Positions 46,580-57,744 of a stretch of 64,000 nucleotides of DNA are shown here, piece by piece (position 1 is the first letter of the stretch; every line of letters starts with the position of its first letter). Both the position numbers and the translations under genes were made by a program. The notes beneath the pieces are model-generated. The model was not told the origin of the DNA. It did not search any database and saw nothing but the letters and a program-made list of their open reading frames with translations. The stretch lies in contig JAGTTD010000022.1 of the NCBI GenBank assembly GCA_018398585.1, positions 4,614,501 to 4,678,500 on the forward strand, in the 5' to 3' direction. The DNA is from Simmondsia chinensis (taxonomy: Eukaryota > Streptophyta > Magnoliopsida > Caryophyllales > Simmondsiaceae).

Positions 46580-47419
46580 ATGTCATCTCGGCTGTCATGT
46601 CATCATCGAACACCACAACACCCCGATGCCACGTCATCACCGTCCACCTCCATCTTCGACCACCACCAGATCCGTCTTCCATCCCCGTCCTTCGACCCCA
46701 TCCACCCCCATCTCCGTCCGCCGCCTCCACCCGCCTCCATACACTTCCATTTCCAGGTCCTGCTACAGTTCCGGTCTCCGGGGGGGGGGGGGGGGGGGGG
46801 GGGGGAACTCTTCGACTTCCTTCCCTCCCCCACCGTCCAATCTTCATCGCGTGTCGCTCCGGCTATCTTACTCACCGTCACCACCGCAGTCTCCCCGCCG
46901 TGAAGTTGTTCTAGTTCTTCCGCCGCTGAGTTGCTCTTGGTCCCCTCGGTTATGTTCCACTTGTTTTTTTTTCTTTGTTCTTTTTGTCCCGGACCAGACA
47001 AACCTTCCTGTGCCAGTTCCCGTTATCCCGCAGATCCGGTCTAGCTAGGTTCAAATTTGATGTTTTGTTGATGTGAACCACCTGACCCACCAACAGTTGA
47101 CGCTTCCAGACGATGTAATCCTTCAAGAGGCCTCCAAGCGACCCATGGTCTCTCATCCACTTTCTGGATTCTCTTTCCCCTTTCCTGTGTTGTGGACTCG
47201 GTACCTCTCGTGTCTGCTCCTGCCTGGTATCTTGCTCGCACCGCGGGAGGGGAGATTTCCCCTTCCCGTCCTCTGCCCTCTTCGAGGCCATCGTTACGTC
47301 TACTGTGCGGTATTTCTAGTGTGTATCTGCTTCGGCTCCTTCCGCTGCCCCGCTTGTTCTAGTCTCTTCCTGTGTTTGTGTCATTTTCTCGGTCTTGTTA
47401 TTGTTTTTTGGTGCCTATT
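46580..47419. other. GC-rich segment of unknown nature with 26-base G run
   Basis: The segment is markedly more GC-rich than the surroundings, CT-rich on the + strand, with a homopolymer of 26 G at 46780-46805. Overlapping frames on both strands (Pro- or Gly-rich) arise from composition and match nothing I know. It continues across the 47425-50454 insertion into the short segment up to 50499, which in turn abuts the MULE. It may be a leader or LTR fragment of an unrecognised element. Confidence 0.5.
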
Positions 47420-47424
47420 GTTTT

Positions 47425-48143
47425 TGTTAGAAAAATTGACTAATAACAGTGAAATACTGTAAAAATTACTGCGAGAATACTGAAATACTGCAGTGAAAAC
47501 TACTGAAAAAATTCCAAAAAATTCAGAAATAATTCTCTAAACATAACAATCAAATAATTGTTAGGAAATTGGCCAATTTTTCAAGCATAGCAACGAATAT
47601 TGCAACTAGGAGAGAGTAATTAGAAAGATCTTACAAAACCGATGATATCGCACCGCGGTAAAGGCCACTATCCTAAAAGACGATTTTACTGCTGCTCCAG
47701 TGCACACAGTATAACCGGCAGGCGTCCTCCAGGATTAATGTGATCCGACTCTTAATGTGCACTCGTTAATTGCTGGGTAGGAGTGCCTTGAACTTTGCCC
47801 AAATTTTAGGAGAGAGAAAAAGTCAAGAGAGAAAGAGTGTCTATTTTTGGTTGTTATAGCTAATGGCATATATATAGCATAAAAAAGGTAACAAGCATTA
47901 AAAAAGGGGTGCAATGAATTCCAACAGCTATAAACGATAACAAGCGTTAAATCATCGGTTGTAATGAATTCCAATGGCTATAAACAGACGTAATAAATTT
48001 CAACGGCTATATTGTCATTTAATTCCCAACGGTCACACTTTTAATGACCCTAAACGACTAGTAGCAGTAAATAGTCAGTAAATAATCATTGTTAAACTAT
48101 TTTCCTATAACACTTATGTTTAGCTTGCATCATTTTTCCAACA
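47425..48143 (-). repeat. 3' LTR of the non-autonomous element
   Basis: 719 bp, aligning along its length with 49720-50454. The two copies differ by many substitutions and short indels, including shorter repeats of CAACGGCTATAAAC-type units. Confidence 0.92.
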
Positions 48144-49719
48144 ATCCCCCACAAAAGATACAAACAGAAGAGAACAAAGAAGAACATATTAGGCAAAGGG
48201 AGTTCAATTTTTCAGTGCCGATGTCTCGCGACTTGAATCGTCACTTAGTATAACCTAAGTTTAGGACCAACATCTTGTAAGGTGACTTTCGTCTTGAACC
48301 TCGCAAGGGGTTGTATAGTCTTCCACTTGGACACATACCAATCTCCAGATCTCGACAACTCCAGCGGTTTGGTGCGTTTTATCGGCCATGCGCTCGTCCT
48401 GGATATCTATAGGCGCTCTAGAAGGAAAGTCTTAAACCTTTATAGGGAGCGACCACACTCCCACACCTACATAGTTGGATCTTATCAACACACACTACCA
48501 AACATATGGATATGAGTCCATTAAGAGCTAAAGCTCAACCTCACCCCTTGGCAACTTATAGACAGTGTCTATCAAGTACAAGCCTCGCTTACACCACCAA
48601 ACATATGGCTATGGACCTATCTCCGCACTGTCACACCATAGGGAGGGACAACAGAAAATATAGTGCATTCCTTAAATGAAACTATGACTTTTCACATTGA
48701 ACCTGTTAAGACCAGGTTTGATACATCACAGTTTATTCGTGTATAGACTTTAGTCCCGTCTCCCTCGATGTTTTCGTAATCAATGGATCCACAAGGTTCT
48801 TCTCAGACTTTACACAATTTAGTGATATCACTTTCTTTTGAGTAAATCGTTTACGATTTTATACCTGAGACGAGTAGGTCTCCTCTTGCCAAACCCATCA
48901 AGTGTGCAGTGTCCACACCACCCGTTACGGACTATGGGTTAGGTTAAAGCATCAAGCTCAACCATCATACATGGCATTTCACACTGTATTGCAACGAAGT
49001 GGTACTTGAGAGTTGACCATTGCCAACACCAATTACAAGTTGCTTTCACCCCCACATTGAGGTATCTGTAATGAGCTATTAAACAACCAGCTCCATCGCC
49101 TGCCAACTTCAACAAAAGTCAGTATAACACAATAGTGGAGCAAATATTATATCAATAAAATCATATCTCCACTTTAAGTACTCTCATAGTACACATATCA
49201 TAAGTATATCTTATATATAATTGGCATGAAAGATATATACCGCTAATTGGTCAATTTCATATATCATCACAATTGTGAAACATTATCATCTCAAATCAAT
49301 TGGATCACCACCAGTTTAGGTCACAAAGACCACATACCCATTCTCATTGTATTTAGAGTACCTGCATTGTTACTAATAAGGGTACAGAAGACCATAAAAT
49401 CATAGTAATAGTTGCGGTCACCGCTAAACTGTACGGCTTCTACCGCCGTGCTTTCATGCCTCTATGCCCTGTTGCAGGTTTTTACTCTTTGATCTGACGC
49501 CCCATTCAAATACCTACTTCTCTTTTCACTTCCAGTTTTTCTCTTATAATAGATTAGAACAAAGTCCCCCTTTTTTTCCTAATTTTCCCTTGATTTGTTT
49601 AATTTACCTTTTGATTTTGATTTCAACCACTAATTTGTTGTGATATTATTCCCGGCGAATTGCCGTTTTTGTTGCTAGATCTGATTTTACTCTTCTTCGC
49701 ACGAACTCATCTTTTAGAT

Positions 49720-50454
49720 TGTTAGAAAAATTGACTAATAACAGTGAAATACTGTGAAAATTATTGCAAGAATACTGAAATATTTTAGTTATAAATGCTG
49801 AAAAATTTTAAAAATTGAGAAATAATTATCTAAATATAGCAATCAAATAATTGTTAGGAAATTGACCAATTTTCAAGCATAGCAACGAATGTTGCAACTA
49901 GAAGAGAGTAATTAGAAAGATCTTACAGAACTGATGATATCGCACCATGGTCAAGGCCATTGTCCTAAAAGACGATTTCGTTACTGCTCCGGTGCACATA
50001 GTATAACCGATGGCCGTCCTCCAAGATTAACGCGATCCGACTCTTAACGTGCACTCGTTAATTGCCGGATAGGAGTGCCTTAAATTTTGCCCAAATTTTA
50101 GGAGAGAGAAAAAGGCGAGAGAGAGGGAGAGACTGAGAGGCTGAGAGTGTATATTTTTGGTTGTTATAGCTAATGGCATATATATAGTGTAAAAAACGGT
50201 AACAAGTATTAAGAAAACGGGTGCAATAAATTCCAACGGCTATAAACAGTAACAAGCATTAAGTCATCAGTTGTAATGTATTCCAACGGCTATAAATGGA
50301 CGTAATAAATTTCAACGGCTATATTGTCATTTAATTCCAACTGTCACAATTTTAATGACCCCAAACGACTAGTAGCGGTAAACAGTCAGTAAATAGGCAT
50401 GGTTAAACTATTTTCCCATAAGACTTATGTTTAGCTTATATCATTTTTCCAACA
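49720..50454 (-). repeat. 5' LTR of the non-autonomous element
   Basis: 735 bp, the partner of 47425-48143. No canonical primer-binding site starting TGG lies at its inner edge, so the priming tRNA is not identified. Confidence 0.9.
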
Positions 50455-50499
50455 GTTTTTCCTGTTTGTTCTGATCTCTTTTGTACCCACTAACATTTA

Positions 50500-50610
50500 G
50501 ACTTTTTTTGCAAAATGGCTTCATTTGAAAAAAAAATTAGAAAATTGGTCACTTTTGAAAAATATTTAGCAAAATGGCCCTATTCACTGTAGCAATACCG
50601 TTGCATGACG
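50500..50610 (+). repeat. MULE left TIR
   Basis: The inverse of 57625-57735 with few mismatches, including the A-run and the AAATATTTAGCAAAATGGCC block. It is followed by two GTTGCACGA/GTACGTCGTGCA-type palindromes. Confidence 0.92.
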
Positions 50611-51142
50611 TACGGACCCGTTGCACGATGTGCCGTACGTCGTGCAGCAGGTCACTTGCTGCCATGTTCTGCAGTGGGAATCCTGCTGCGGGATTCCCTT
50701 TGTTTCCCCTGAAATTTTGTAAATTTTACCCGTGAAGACCCTTTCCTTGCTTATTTCTTCCATGCTTATCCTCTATATATACCTCAGTAAATTCTTCAAA
50801 ATTTTATAACAATAAATCAATACAATATTGTTGTTAAAAAAAAAATTATTACAATACTAAATTTTCACAGTTGCGGGATTCTATTTTTGCTTAATCAAAT
50901 ACTTTTGCTCCAGCTTTTATTTTCATTACTATGTAAATTGTTATTGTGATAAATTTTCAGTTATTCTTTTATATTTTAACGTCATGTTAATTTAGTGATT
51001 TTATTTTATTTGTTTTTTTGTTTTATGAATAGTATATAATTAATGTGTAAAATGATATTCTATACAATGGATTTTTAATTATATAATGAATAATATACTG
51101 TTGTAAAAAGTATTATGCTATCTATATATTTATATGATGTAG

Positions 51143-51510
51143 TTTAATATACTCGTGATTTTAAGGACTTGTACACATTACATGTAATTTTTACGCATAT
51201 TATAATTAATTTGGAGTAAGTTACATATTTTATGAGAATGTATGTCAAATATGGAGATTTGGAGCAAAAAATAACAATTGTTTATATTGTTTAGATAAAA
51301 ATATAATATTGTTAATTATTAACAATTGTACTTTAATATACTTGTGATTTGGAAGACTTGTACACGTTACATGTAATTTTTATACGTGTTATAATAAATT
51401 TGAAGTAAGTTACATATTTTATGAGAATGTATGTCAAATATGGAGATTTGGAGCAAAAATTAACAATTGTTTATATTGTTTAGATAATAATGTAATATTG
51501 TTAAATAATT
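51143..51510 (+). repeat. Tandem duplication, period 189 bp, in the MULE leader
   Basis: TTTAATATACT(C/T)GTGATTT at 51143 and 51332 start two units that stay nearly identical through TTACATATTTTATGAGAATG, then TATGTCAAATATGGAGATTT, then CAATTGTTTATATTGTTTAG. Confidence 0.88.
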
Positions 51511-52101
51511 TGTAACTTATCAAAAAAAAAAAAAGTTAAATAATTTGTTGTAGGATAATTTTTAATGTAATTAATTATTACAATATTAGTTAATATTACA
51601 CCAATTGGTGTAACTATGAGTTAGGGTTAGGATTAGGATTTATTTTGAATTAGGGTTTTATTTGGGAGTTAGAGTGAGATGAGATAGAGAAATAGAAGAA
51701 GGGTTAGGGTTAGGATTTATCTTAAATATTATGTTATGTTATATATTGTATAATACATTCAAATACACTTATAATTTTGGTGAAATTTTTAAATATTTAT
51801 ATTTACGTCTTAATCTAATGTTAGAAAACTATATTTTTTTAAATATACACATGATTTAAATATTTATAGTATATTTATATATATAAAATATTATGCTTAA
51901 TTTGAAGTCACATACTATTTATTAAAATATTTAAATTCAAATTTGTAAATATTTTGTGATTATTAAAATTAATATGCATATGTAAAATACTTAATTTAAA
52001 GTAAAATTCGAATTTTAAAAAAATTAGAAGTTAAAAAGACCAATTTGATCGATAATCAAATATAGTGGAATAGAAAACCAAAATTAATAATGTTGTTGAT
52101 A

Positions 52102-52125
52102 CCCCCCCCCCCCCCCCCCCCCCCC
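52102..52125 (+). repeat. Poly-C run, 24 bases
   Basis: A 24-base C homopolymer in the otherwise AT-rich MULE leader, about 300 bp upstream of the transposase start. Confidence 0.95.
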
Positions 52126-52430
52126 ACCATATATATGTAGCATGTAAATAGTTGATAGATACATATAATATGTTTGTATATATGTATTTATATGTATTAT
52201 ACCGAAATTTCTATTATATATTTAGTATAAAAGAATTCTGTTGATTCGCATTTTGGCCTAATAATATAGCATGTAATCACTTGATGTGTTATGTGAAAAG
52301 TGTAGTTAATATTATGTTTTATGTAATAAAATTATGGCTAATTAAGTGTGTCATAAAGTGTTTCATTGTAATAGAACTAGATAATTAAATTACTTATTAC
52401 TTTTATTTATGGATAATCAACATAGATATT

Positions 52431-54856
52431 ATGGCGTGTAACGTAGTCATATTGTTGTGTCATGTTGATAGACATATGGTACAAACCGTTGATGCCATTA
52501 ATTACACGGGTGGAAGACAATTTCTACTCATGGCACGGTCTGGAATTTCTCTTCCGGAGTTGAAGGGAATGATGTATGAAGCTACTGGGTAGAATAGTAA
52601 CACTACTAACATTGCAATTACATGGAGAATGTTGTTGCCCCAAAATCCAGTGAAATATACACCTATTGAGATCACTTGTCCAGTGACTTTAAGATCCATG
52701 TTCGAAATGGTTTTAGGAAGTGGATTGACATTTGTAGAATTATACTTAAATGTTGTGGAAGCTGCCGGCAGTTCTCAACGGCATGCATCACATTTTCAAT
52801 TTGAAATTGCTGGCCCGTCTGGAAGTCCCAATGTGGATGTTTCATTGGTACCTAGAATGGTTGCAAATGAGAATAGAAGTATATTCGATGGGGCGTATGC
52901 CAACAATGATGCCGAGGCATCGGATGATGATGCAGATGAGGGTATGGCTGCTTTTGCTGATGAAGCGGATGATATGGACGAGCTGACAGTATTCCACGCC
53001 CCTGTTCCCAAGTTTGAAGAAGTTTCTTGGGCAGATCGGGCGGTATGTTCTGATTGGGAGGAAGGCAGAAGACAAGGGTCAACAGGATCTAGTTTAGAGG
53101 AGGGACAATTATTTCAAACAAAGGAGGAGTTAGTCAAGCAAGTGAATTTGTGGCACATTAAAAACAAATTGCAATATGTTGTGCACAAGTTGAAGCCTCA
53201 CTTCATAGCTCTAAAGTGCGTACAAGCACCACAATGTGAGTGGTATCTGCGAGGGGTGTTAAAACAGAGGGGTGGCCTTTTTGAGATATCAGTTTTAAAG
53301 GGGCCACATATATGTACGACCACTATACTGTCAGAAGACCATCGTCACCTGACCTCAAATTTTGTTGCGGATATAGTGTTACCTATTGTGTCCGCTGATC
53401 TTAAGATTAACATTGAAGCAATTCGAGCAACAGTGAGACAGCATCATGGGTACACCATTTCGTATTTCAAGGCGTGGAAAGCTAAGAAACAAGTGCTTGA
53501 CCGATTGTTTGGCTCACATGAGGAAGCATTTCCTATGCTCCCTAAGCTGCTCGCTGCAATGCAACAGTCAAATTCAGGCACTATTGTTGACTGACAGTTT
53601 AAGACCGAAGAAGCCGAGGAAGCAGTGTTTCGCGGAGTGTTTTGGGCATTCGGGCCATCCATAGAGGGTTTCAAATATTTTCGTCCATTGATTAGTGTCG
53701 ATGGTACCCATTTGTATGGGAAATACATGGGGAAGTTGCTGGTTGCAATCGCATTTGATGCAAACAACTGTCTGTATCCATTGTATTTTGCTTTGGTGGA
53801 CGAGGAGAGTCCATGGAGTTGGACTTGGTTCTTGCTCTGTCTACGGACCTATGTGACAGGCGACCGCTCCCCAATATGTATATTATTTGATTGACATGCT
53901 GGAATCAAGAATGGAATGTCAATAATTTGGCCTGAGCCCGAAGGACAGCATCGATACTGCTCTCGCCCCTGGTCAGCAACTTCAACCACAAATTCAAAAA
54001 TCATACTCTAAAGAAGACGTTGAATGCAATGGCGAGGGAACCTTCCAAAAGAAATTTCGATGCTAAGTACGATCAATTCATCCACGTCAATGACGAGGTC
54101 AGAGAGTGGATAGAGAGAGAACCAAAAGAATGTTGGGCACTTTCGTATGATGGTGGTTATCGTTATAGTAACATGACCACTAATATATCGGAAGTGTTCA
54201 ATAGTGTTTTGAAGGGGGGACGAGCACTCCCGATAACCGCCCTTGTGCAGCTGACATTTTTTCGATGCAATAAATATTTTGTCAGTCGCAGGGATCTCGC
54301 CGAGGCGTTTATTTCCCGAGGTATTCTATGGCCACCCACGGTATTCACCGAAATAGAGTGCGCCATCATAAATTCAAGGATACATACGGTAACGCTCTTT
54401 GATCGCAACCGCATGGAGTTCCCGGTCACAACTCGTGGTCGTGAGACTGAATCAGGATACAGAAGGGAGGTTCATAATACTGTAACGCTGAATGAATGAA
54501 GCTGCACTTGTGGTCAATGGCAGCTGTTCCACCGTCAATGTTCACATGTGCTTGCGTGTTGTACTACATGTAAGCTCGACTATGGACAATACGTTGATCC
54601 ATTGTATAGTGTCGCCATGTACGCAAGTGCATATGCTCCATTGTTTCACCCCCTTCCTGATAAGTCCTTATGGACAGAGTATACTGGGCCTACGGTGGTA
54701 GCAGATCACACTAGGTGGAGAACGGGTAGAGGATGGCCGAGATCAACCCGAATACGTAATGAAATGGACACAAGGGAGGGGACGTCCAAAAACAAATGTA
54801 GCATATGTGGTCAGAGAGGCCATAATAAAAAAACATGTGTGAATAGACAACGATAG
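52431..54856 (+). pseudogene. MULE transposase (mudrA type), four stops and a frameshift
   Basis: The start ATG at 52431 opens the N-terminal MULE domain (VDAINYTGGRQFLLMARSGI). The MuDR DNA-binding region follows (FQTKEELVKQVNLWHIKNK, then LKCVQAPQCEWYLRGVL). Next is the DDE domain (ISVDGTHLYGKYMGKLLVAI, then ALVDEESPWSWTWFL), then YRYSNMTTNISEVFNSVLK, a SWIM zinc finger (SCTCGQWQLFHRQCSHVLA) and a terminal CCHC knuckle (CSICGQRGHNKKTC). In-frame stops lie at 52590-52592 (TAG), 53592-53594 (TGA), 53892-53894 (TGA, at the Arg of the FDRHAGI-type motif) and near 54497 (TGA). One frameshift lies at about 53960-53980. Total length would be near 800 residues, normal for mudrA-type enzymes. It cuts and pastes MULEs through their TIRs, with 9-bp TSDs. 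Confidence 0.95.
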
Positions 54857-55040
54857 TTTTGTAACTAGATTGATATATGTATGTCTATCAATTTTTTACC
54901 CCATTTGTTTTTAGCAACTGTAATTTGATGTAAATGTAGTACAATGTTGTAATACGTACTATTATCAATTATAGTTAAATGTAATAAATGTAATCCTATC
55001 CTTGTGTTGCGATCGATTGGGATGTTATTTTTTCAAAGCA

Positions 55041-57082
55041 ATGGCTAGAGGATGAGGAGGACGACCATCCAGCAGTCGATATGCCGAGCAGAATCCTGGT
55101 CCAGTCGACGATTCAGTGTTGCATCTTCAGGCCACGCATCGTTCGGAGGACATTTGGAATGGAGTGGTATGTTCATAAGCAATGGTTAGTCTTAATGTAT
55201 TATGTACGTATTTGCTCGAATAGTTGAGTGACATGCTTGATATTTCGTGTTACAGGCGGACGACGAAATCAGGGCGTGGATACAGCGTCCGATAGTCCCT
55301 CACCGGTCAATACGACATCTTATTGTACAGTCTGGTCTCATTGGAGTGACCCAAATAGGTAAAATTTAAATTGCTAACGCCTTGATTACTGCTTTGGTAG
55401 AGAGGTGGAGGCGGGAGACTCATACATTCCACCTATGTGTTGGTGAGATGATGCCAACACTGCAGGATGTTGCACTTTTACTGGGTCTCCATATAAACGG
55501 CCCGGCAGTCATTTGTCCTTCTAGCTATCGCTGGGGGGACTTGTGTGTGCAATTGTTGGGTATAGATCCCCCCAGGCATGGCGGCATGATACGAACCACA
55601 TGGTTAAAAGCACAGGTACAGCTAGGACCCCTAGCTGACGCTGATGAGCAAGTGCTGTTGCATCACGCTAGACTGTACATCCTCCATTTGTTTGACTCAG
55701 TACTGTTCACCAACTGCACTGGTAGTTGGACATCGCTCATCTACCTACCCTTGCTAGAAACCATGGAGAGATGTAATCAGTACAGCTGGGGGTCAGCAGC
55801 GCTCGCGAACCTGTATAGACAATTGTGTCGATGCTGCATGCAGCGCAGCAGTCAATTAGGCGGATGTGTTTTGTTGCTCCAGGTATGGATTGCAATTACA
55901 TTCATGTTTAATGTTCCAATATGCCGCATTATCCCAAATCTTATAATTCATTATGTGCAGTTGTGGTCGTGGGAGCACTTACACATCGGTCGACCACTTA
56001 TCGCCGGCCCCCATCATCATCAAGTTGCAGCTAATGACCCGCCACCACCATTGGGCGCTCAGTAAGATAAAATATTCTATTACTATGTGGCCTTAATGTA
56101 CGTGTAATATTACGTATGTATTTTTATATAATTTATATTTTATTTAATCAATTGGAATGCTGACTTAACATTCTGCGAGGCTCCAAGGCGCAGTCGATCC
56201 TTCTATAGTGACCAGCTCGATGTCCAAGAACCCCATCAGGTATATGCATGTAGATATACATATTTCTTTGACATTCAATATTTATTGTAATGACCAAGTA
56301 ATTTTATATGTTCTTAGGTTAATTGGACACCATACCGACAATCCAGGTTGAACGCTTTGCCTGGAATTTGTGTCGGGGGCTATCACATCTAGACATATGT
56401 AGGACCTCTGATATTCTTCAGCATTGTAGAATTACATTGCCCAGACAAAGTATTGCGTCAGTTTGGTTTGACGCAGCATATTCCAGATCCTGTTGATACT
56501 CTTGACACGTTGCACAGAACATCTCGTCATGGCAGGCACGACGAGAACTGGGTTATATATCACGCACAGTGGGTCGAGATGTGGGACACACGGGAGCAAA
56601 GTATCGCCGACGTGCCTGATCCTCCGACATCGCCTACAGAGTACATGGACTTGTACTTATCTATCACTAGGCGTGTCATCAGACGGCGTGAAGCTCAACC
56701 TCCGCCCCACTCTCGGCTAGTTTATGAACCAAGTGGCAATCGTATTCAACGAGCTGTAAGTACATTGAAAACCTTTGTCCTGTAACTTCTTACACATTAT
56801 GTTTTAATAACATGATAAAGTACTACGTGACATATTGGCGCTTTTAGACAACAGACTAGAAGGGTAGCTCAGGCAATACGTGACACTGCACGCCACACTG
56901 TACAGTCTATCTCCGTAGATATTCTAGGTGGTTGCAGTACTGGAATGGATGCTCTGGGCGACGGACCTGAGTTTCGACAAATTCTGCGTGACGAAGGTGT
57001 CGACTACAACACTTTACATGGTGAGGAAGGAAGTAGAAGTGAACTTCCTCGTCGCGTTCACGAGGAGTCCACACCCTCGTGA
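55041..57082 (+). pseudogene. Plant mobile domain (PMD) gene carried by the MULE, broken
   Basis: Starts MARG-stop-GGRPSSSRYAEQNPG. After an intron (55168-55256) come WIQRPIVPHRSIRHL, LITALVERWRRETHTFHLCV, GEMMPTLQDVALLLGLHING and CPSSYRWGDLCVQLLG. After a second intron (55883-55959) comes LWSWEHLHIGRPLIAGP, then FYSDQLDVQEPHQ, VNWTPYRQSRLNALPG and QFGLTQHIPDP. The last coding part reads EFRQILRDEGVDYNTLHG, with a stop at 57080-57082. This is the PMD fold of Arabidopsis MAIN/MAIL1. Stops replace expected Arg, Gln and Trp codons near 55053, 55369 and 56392. The final exon joins one base out of phase, so its splice border is uncertain. PMD genes are known inside plant transposons. MAIN/MAIL1 themselves act in transposon silencing with PP7L. 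Confidence 0.9.
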
Positions 57083-57419
57083 CATCGTGCGGAACCTAGT
57101 CGTAGGTCCACATCAAATTTTGATCCTTAAGATATACAATACTTTTTCTTTTTTTTTATATTGTAATACGATATATGATTGTTATTATTACTGTTCTAGT
57201 TATTTACACATTTTTAGTACCTCGACTCATGTAGTTTTAATATTTTGTTATCATTGTTGTAATTTATGTAATATGATGCAATCACCTATTATATAATGGA
57301 TAAGAAATATATTGTACGGTTAGGCTGCAGCCGGATTCTCGCATCATTAGCGGAAGGTAGGGTTGTGACCCATGCAGAGGCCCATGCACAGGAACAACAG
57401 TGCTGCATGGGTTACGGGC

Positions 57420-57624
57420 GGAAGTTGGCTATTGCACGCCGTGCGGCTGGTCGTGCAACAGAGTCGTTGCACGACGTACGGCCATCCGTGCAACACAATC
57501 GTTGCACGGCCTACGGCGAGTCGTGCAACATAGTGGTTGCACGCCTTAGGGCTCGTCGTGCAACAGTGTTGCACGACCGCCCATATGGCGTGCAACAATT
57601 CTGACTTTTGCATGCCAAGTCGTT
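57420..57624. repeat. MULE right subterminal palindrome cluster
   Basis: GTCGTGCAAC and its complement GTTGCACGAC alternate at least six times in about 200 bases (e.g. TGGTCGTGCAACAGAGTCGT, then TGCACGACGTACGGCC). Related but fewer units follow the left TIR at 50600-50660. Confidence 0.88.
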
Positions 57625-57735
57625 CGTCGTGCAACGGTATTGCTACAGTGAATAGGGCCATTTTGCTAAATATTTTTCAAAAGGGGCCAATTTTCTATTT
57701 TTTTTTTCAAATGAAGCCATTTTGCAAAAAAAGCC
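57625..57735 (-). repeat. MULE right TIR
   Basis: The inverse of 50500-50610, ending AAAAAAAGCC next to TSD TACCGTTTA. Confidence 0.92.
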
Positions 57736-57744
57736 TACCGTTTA

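Larger units (their letters stand above)
47425..50454 (-). mobile_element. Non-autonomous LTR retrotransposon, 3.0 kb
   Basis: LTRs 47425-48143 (719 bp) and 49720-50454 (735 bp) begin TGTTAGAAAAATTGAC and end TTTTTCCAACA on the + strand, with perfect 5-bp TSDs GTTTT (47420-47424, 50455-50459). A purine tract CTTTTGTGGGGGAT (complement of 48144-48157) abuts the left LTR, so transcription is on the - strand. TATATATA boxes near 47870 and 50180 (complement) support this. The 1.58-kb interior has no frame over about 80 codons and no retroviral motifs, so it must be mobilised in trans. Confidence 0.92.
50500..57735 (+). mobile_element. Mutator-like element (MULE), 7.2 kb, with transposase and PMD gene
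   Basis: TIRs of about 111 bp (50500-50610 and 57625-57735; GCTTTTTTTGCAAAATGGCT, then CCCTATTCACTGTAGCAATA) bound the element. Flanks TAACATTTA (50491-50499) and TACCGTTTA (57736-57744) agree at 7 of 9, a diverged 9-bp TSD. Inside, all on the + strand: a 1.9-kb AT-rich leader, a mudrA-type transposase (52431-54856) and a second multi-exon gene with a plant mobile domain (55041-57082), then subterminal palindromes. Both genes are disrupted by stops, so the copy is dead but recent enough to read. Confidence 0.93.

Noticed and set aside
46456..47462. Several overlapping frames of 100-150 codons
   Set aside because: They overlap on both strands across a G homopolymer, show only compositional bias and match no family I know.
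51620..51713. Interstitial telomeric repeat (GGGTTAG)n
   Set aside because: There are only two-unit runs separated by unrelated AT-rich sequence within the MULE leader; this is not a telomeric array.
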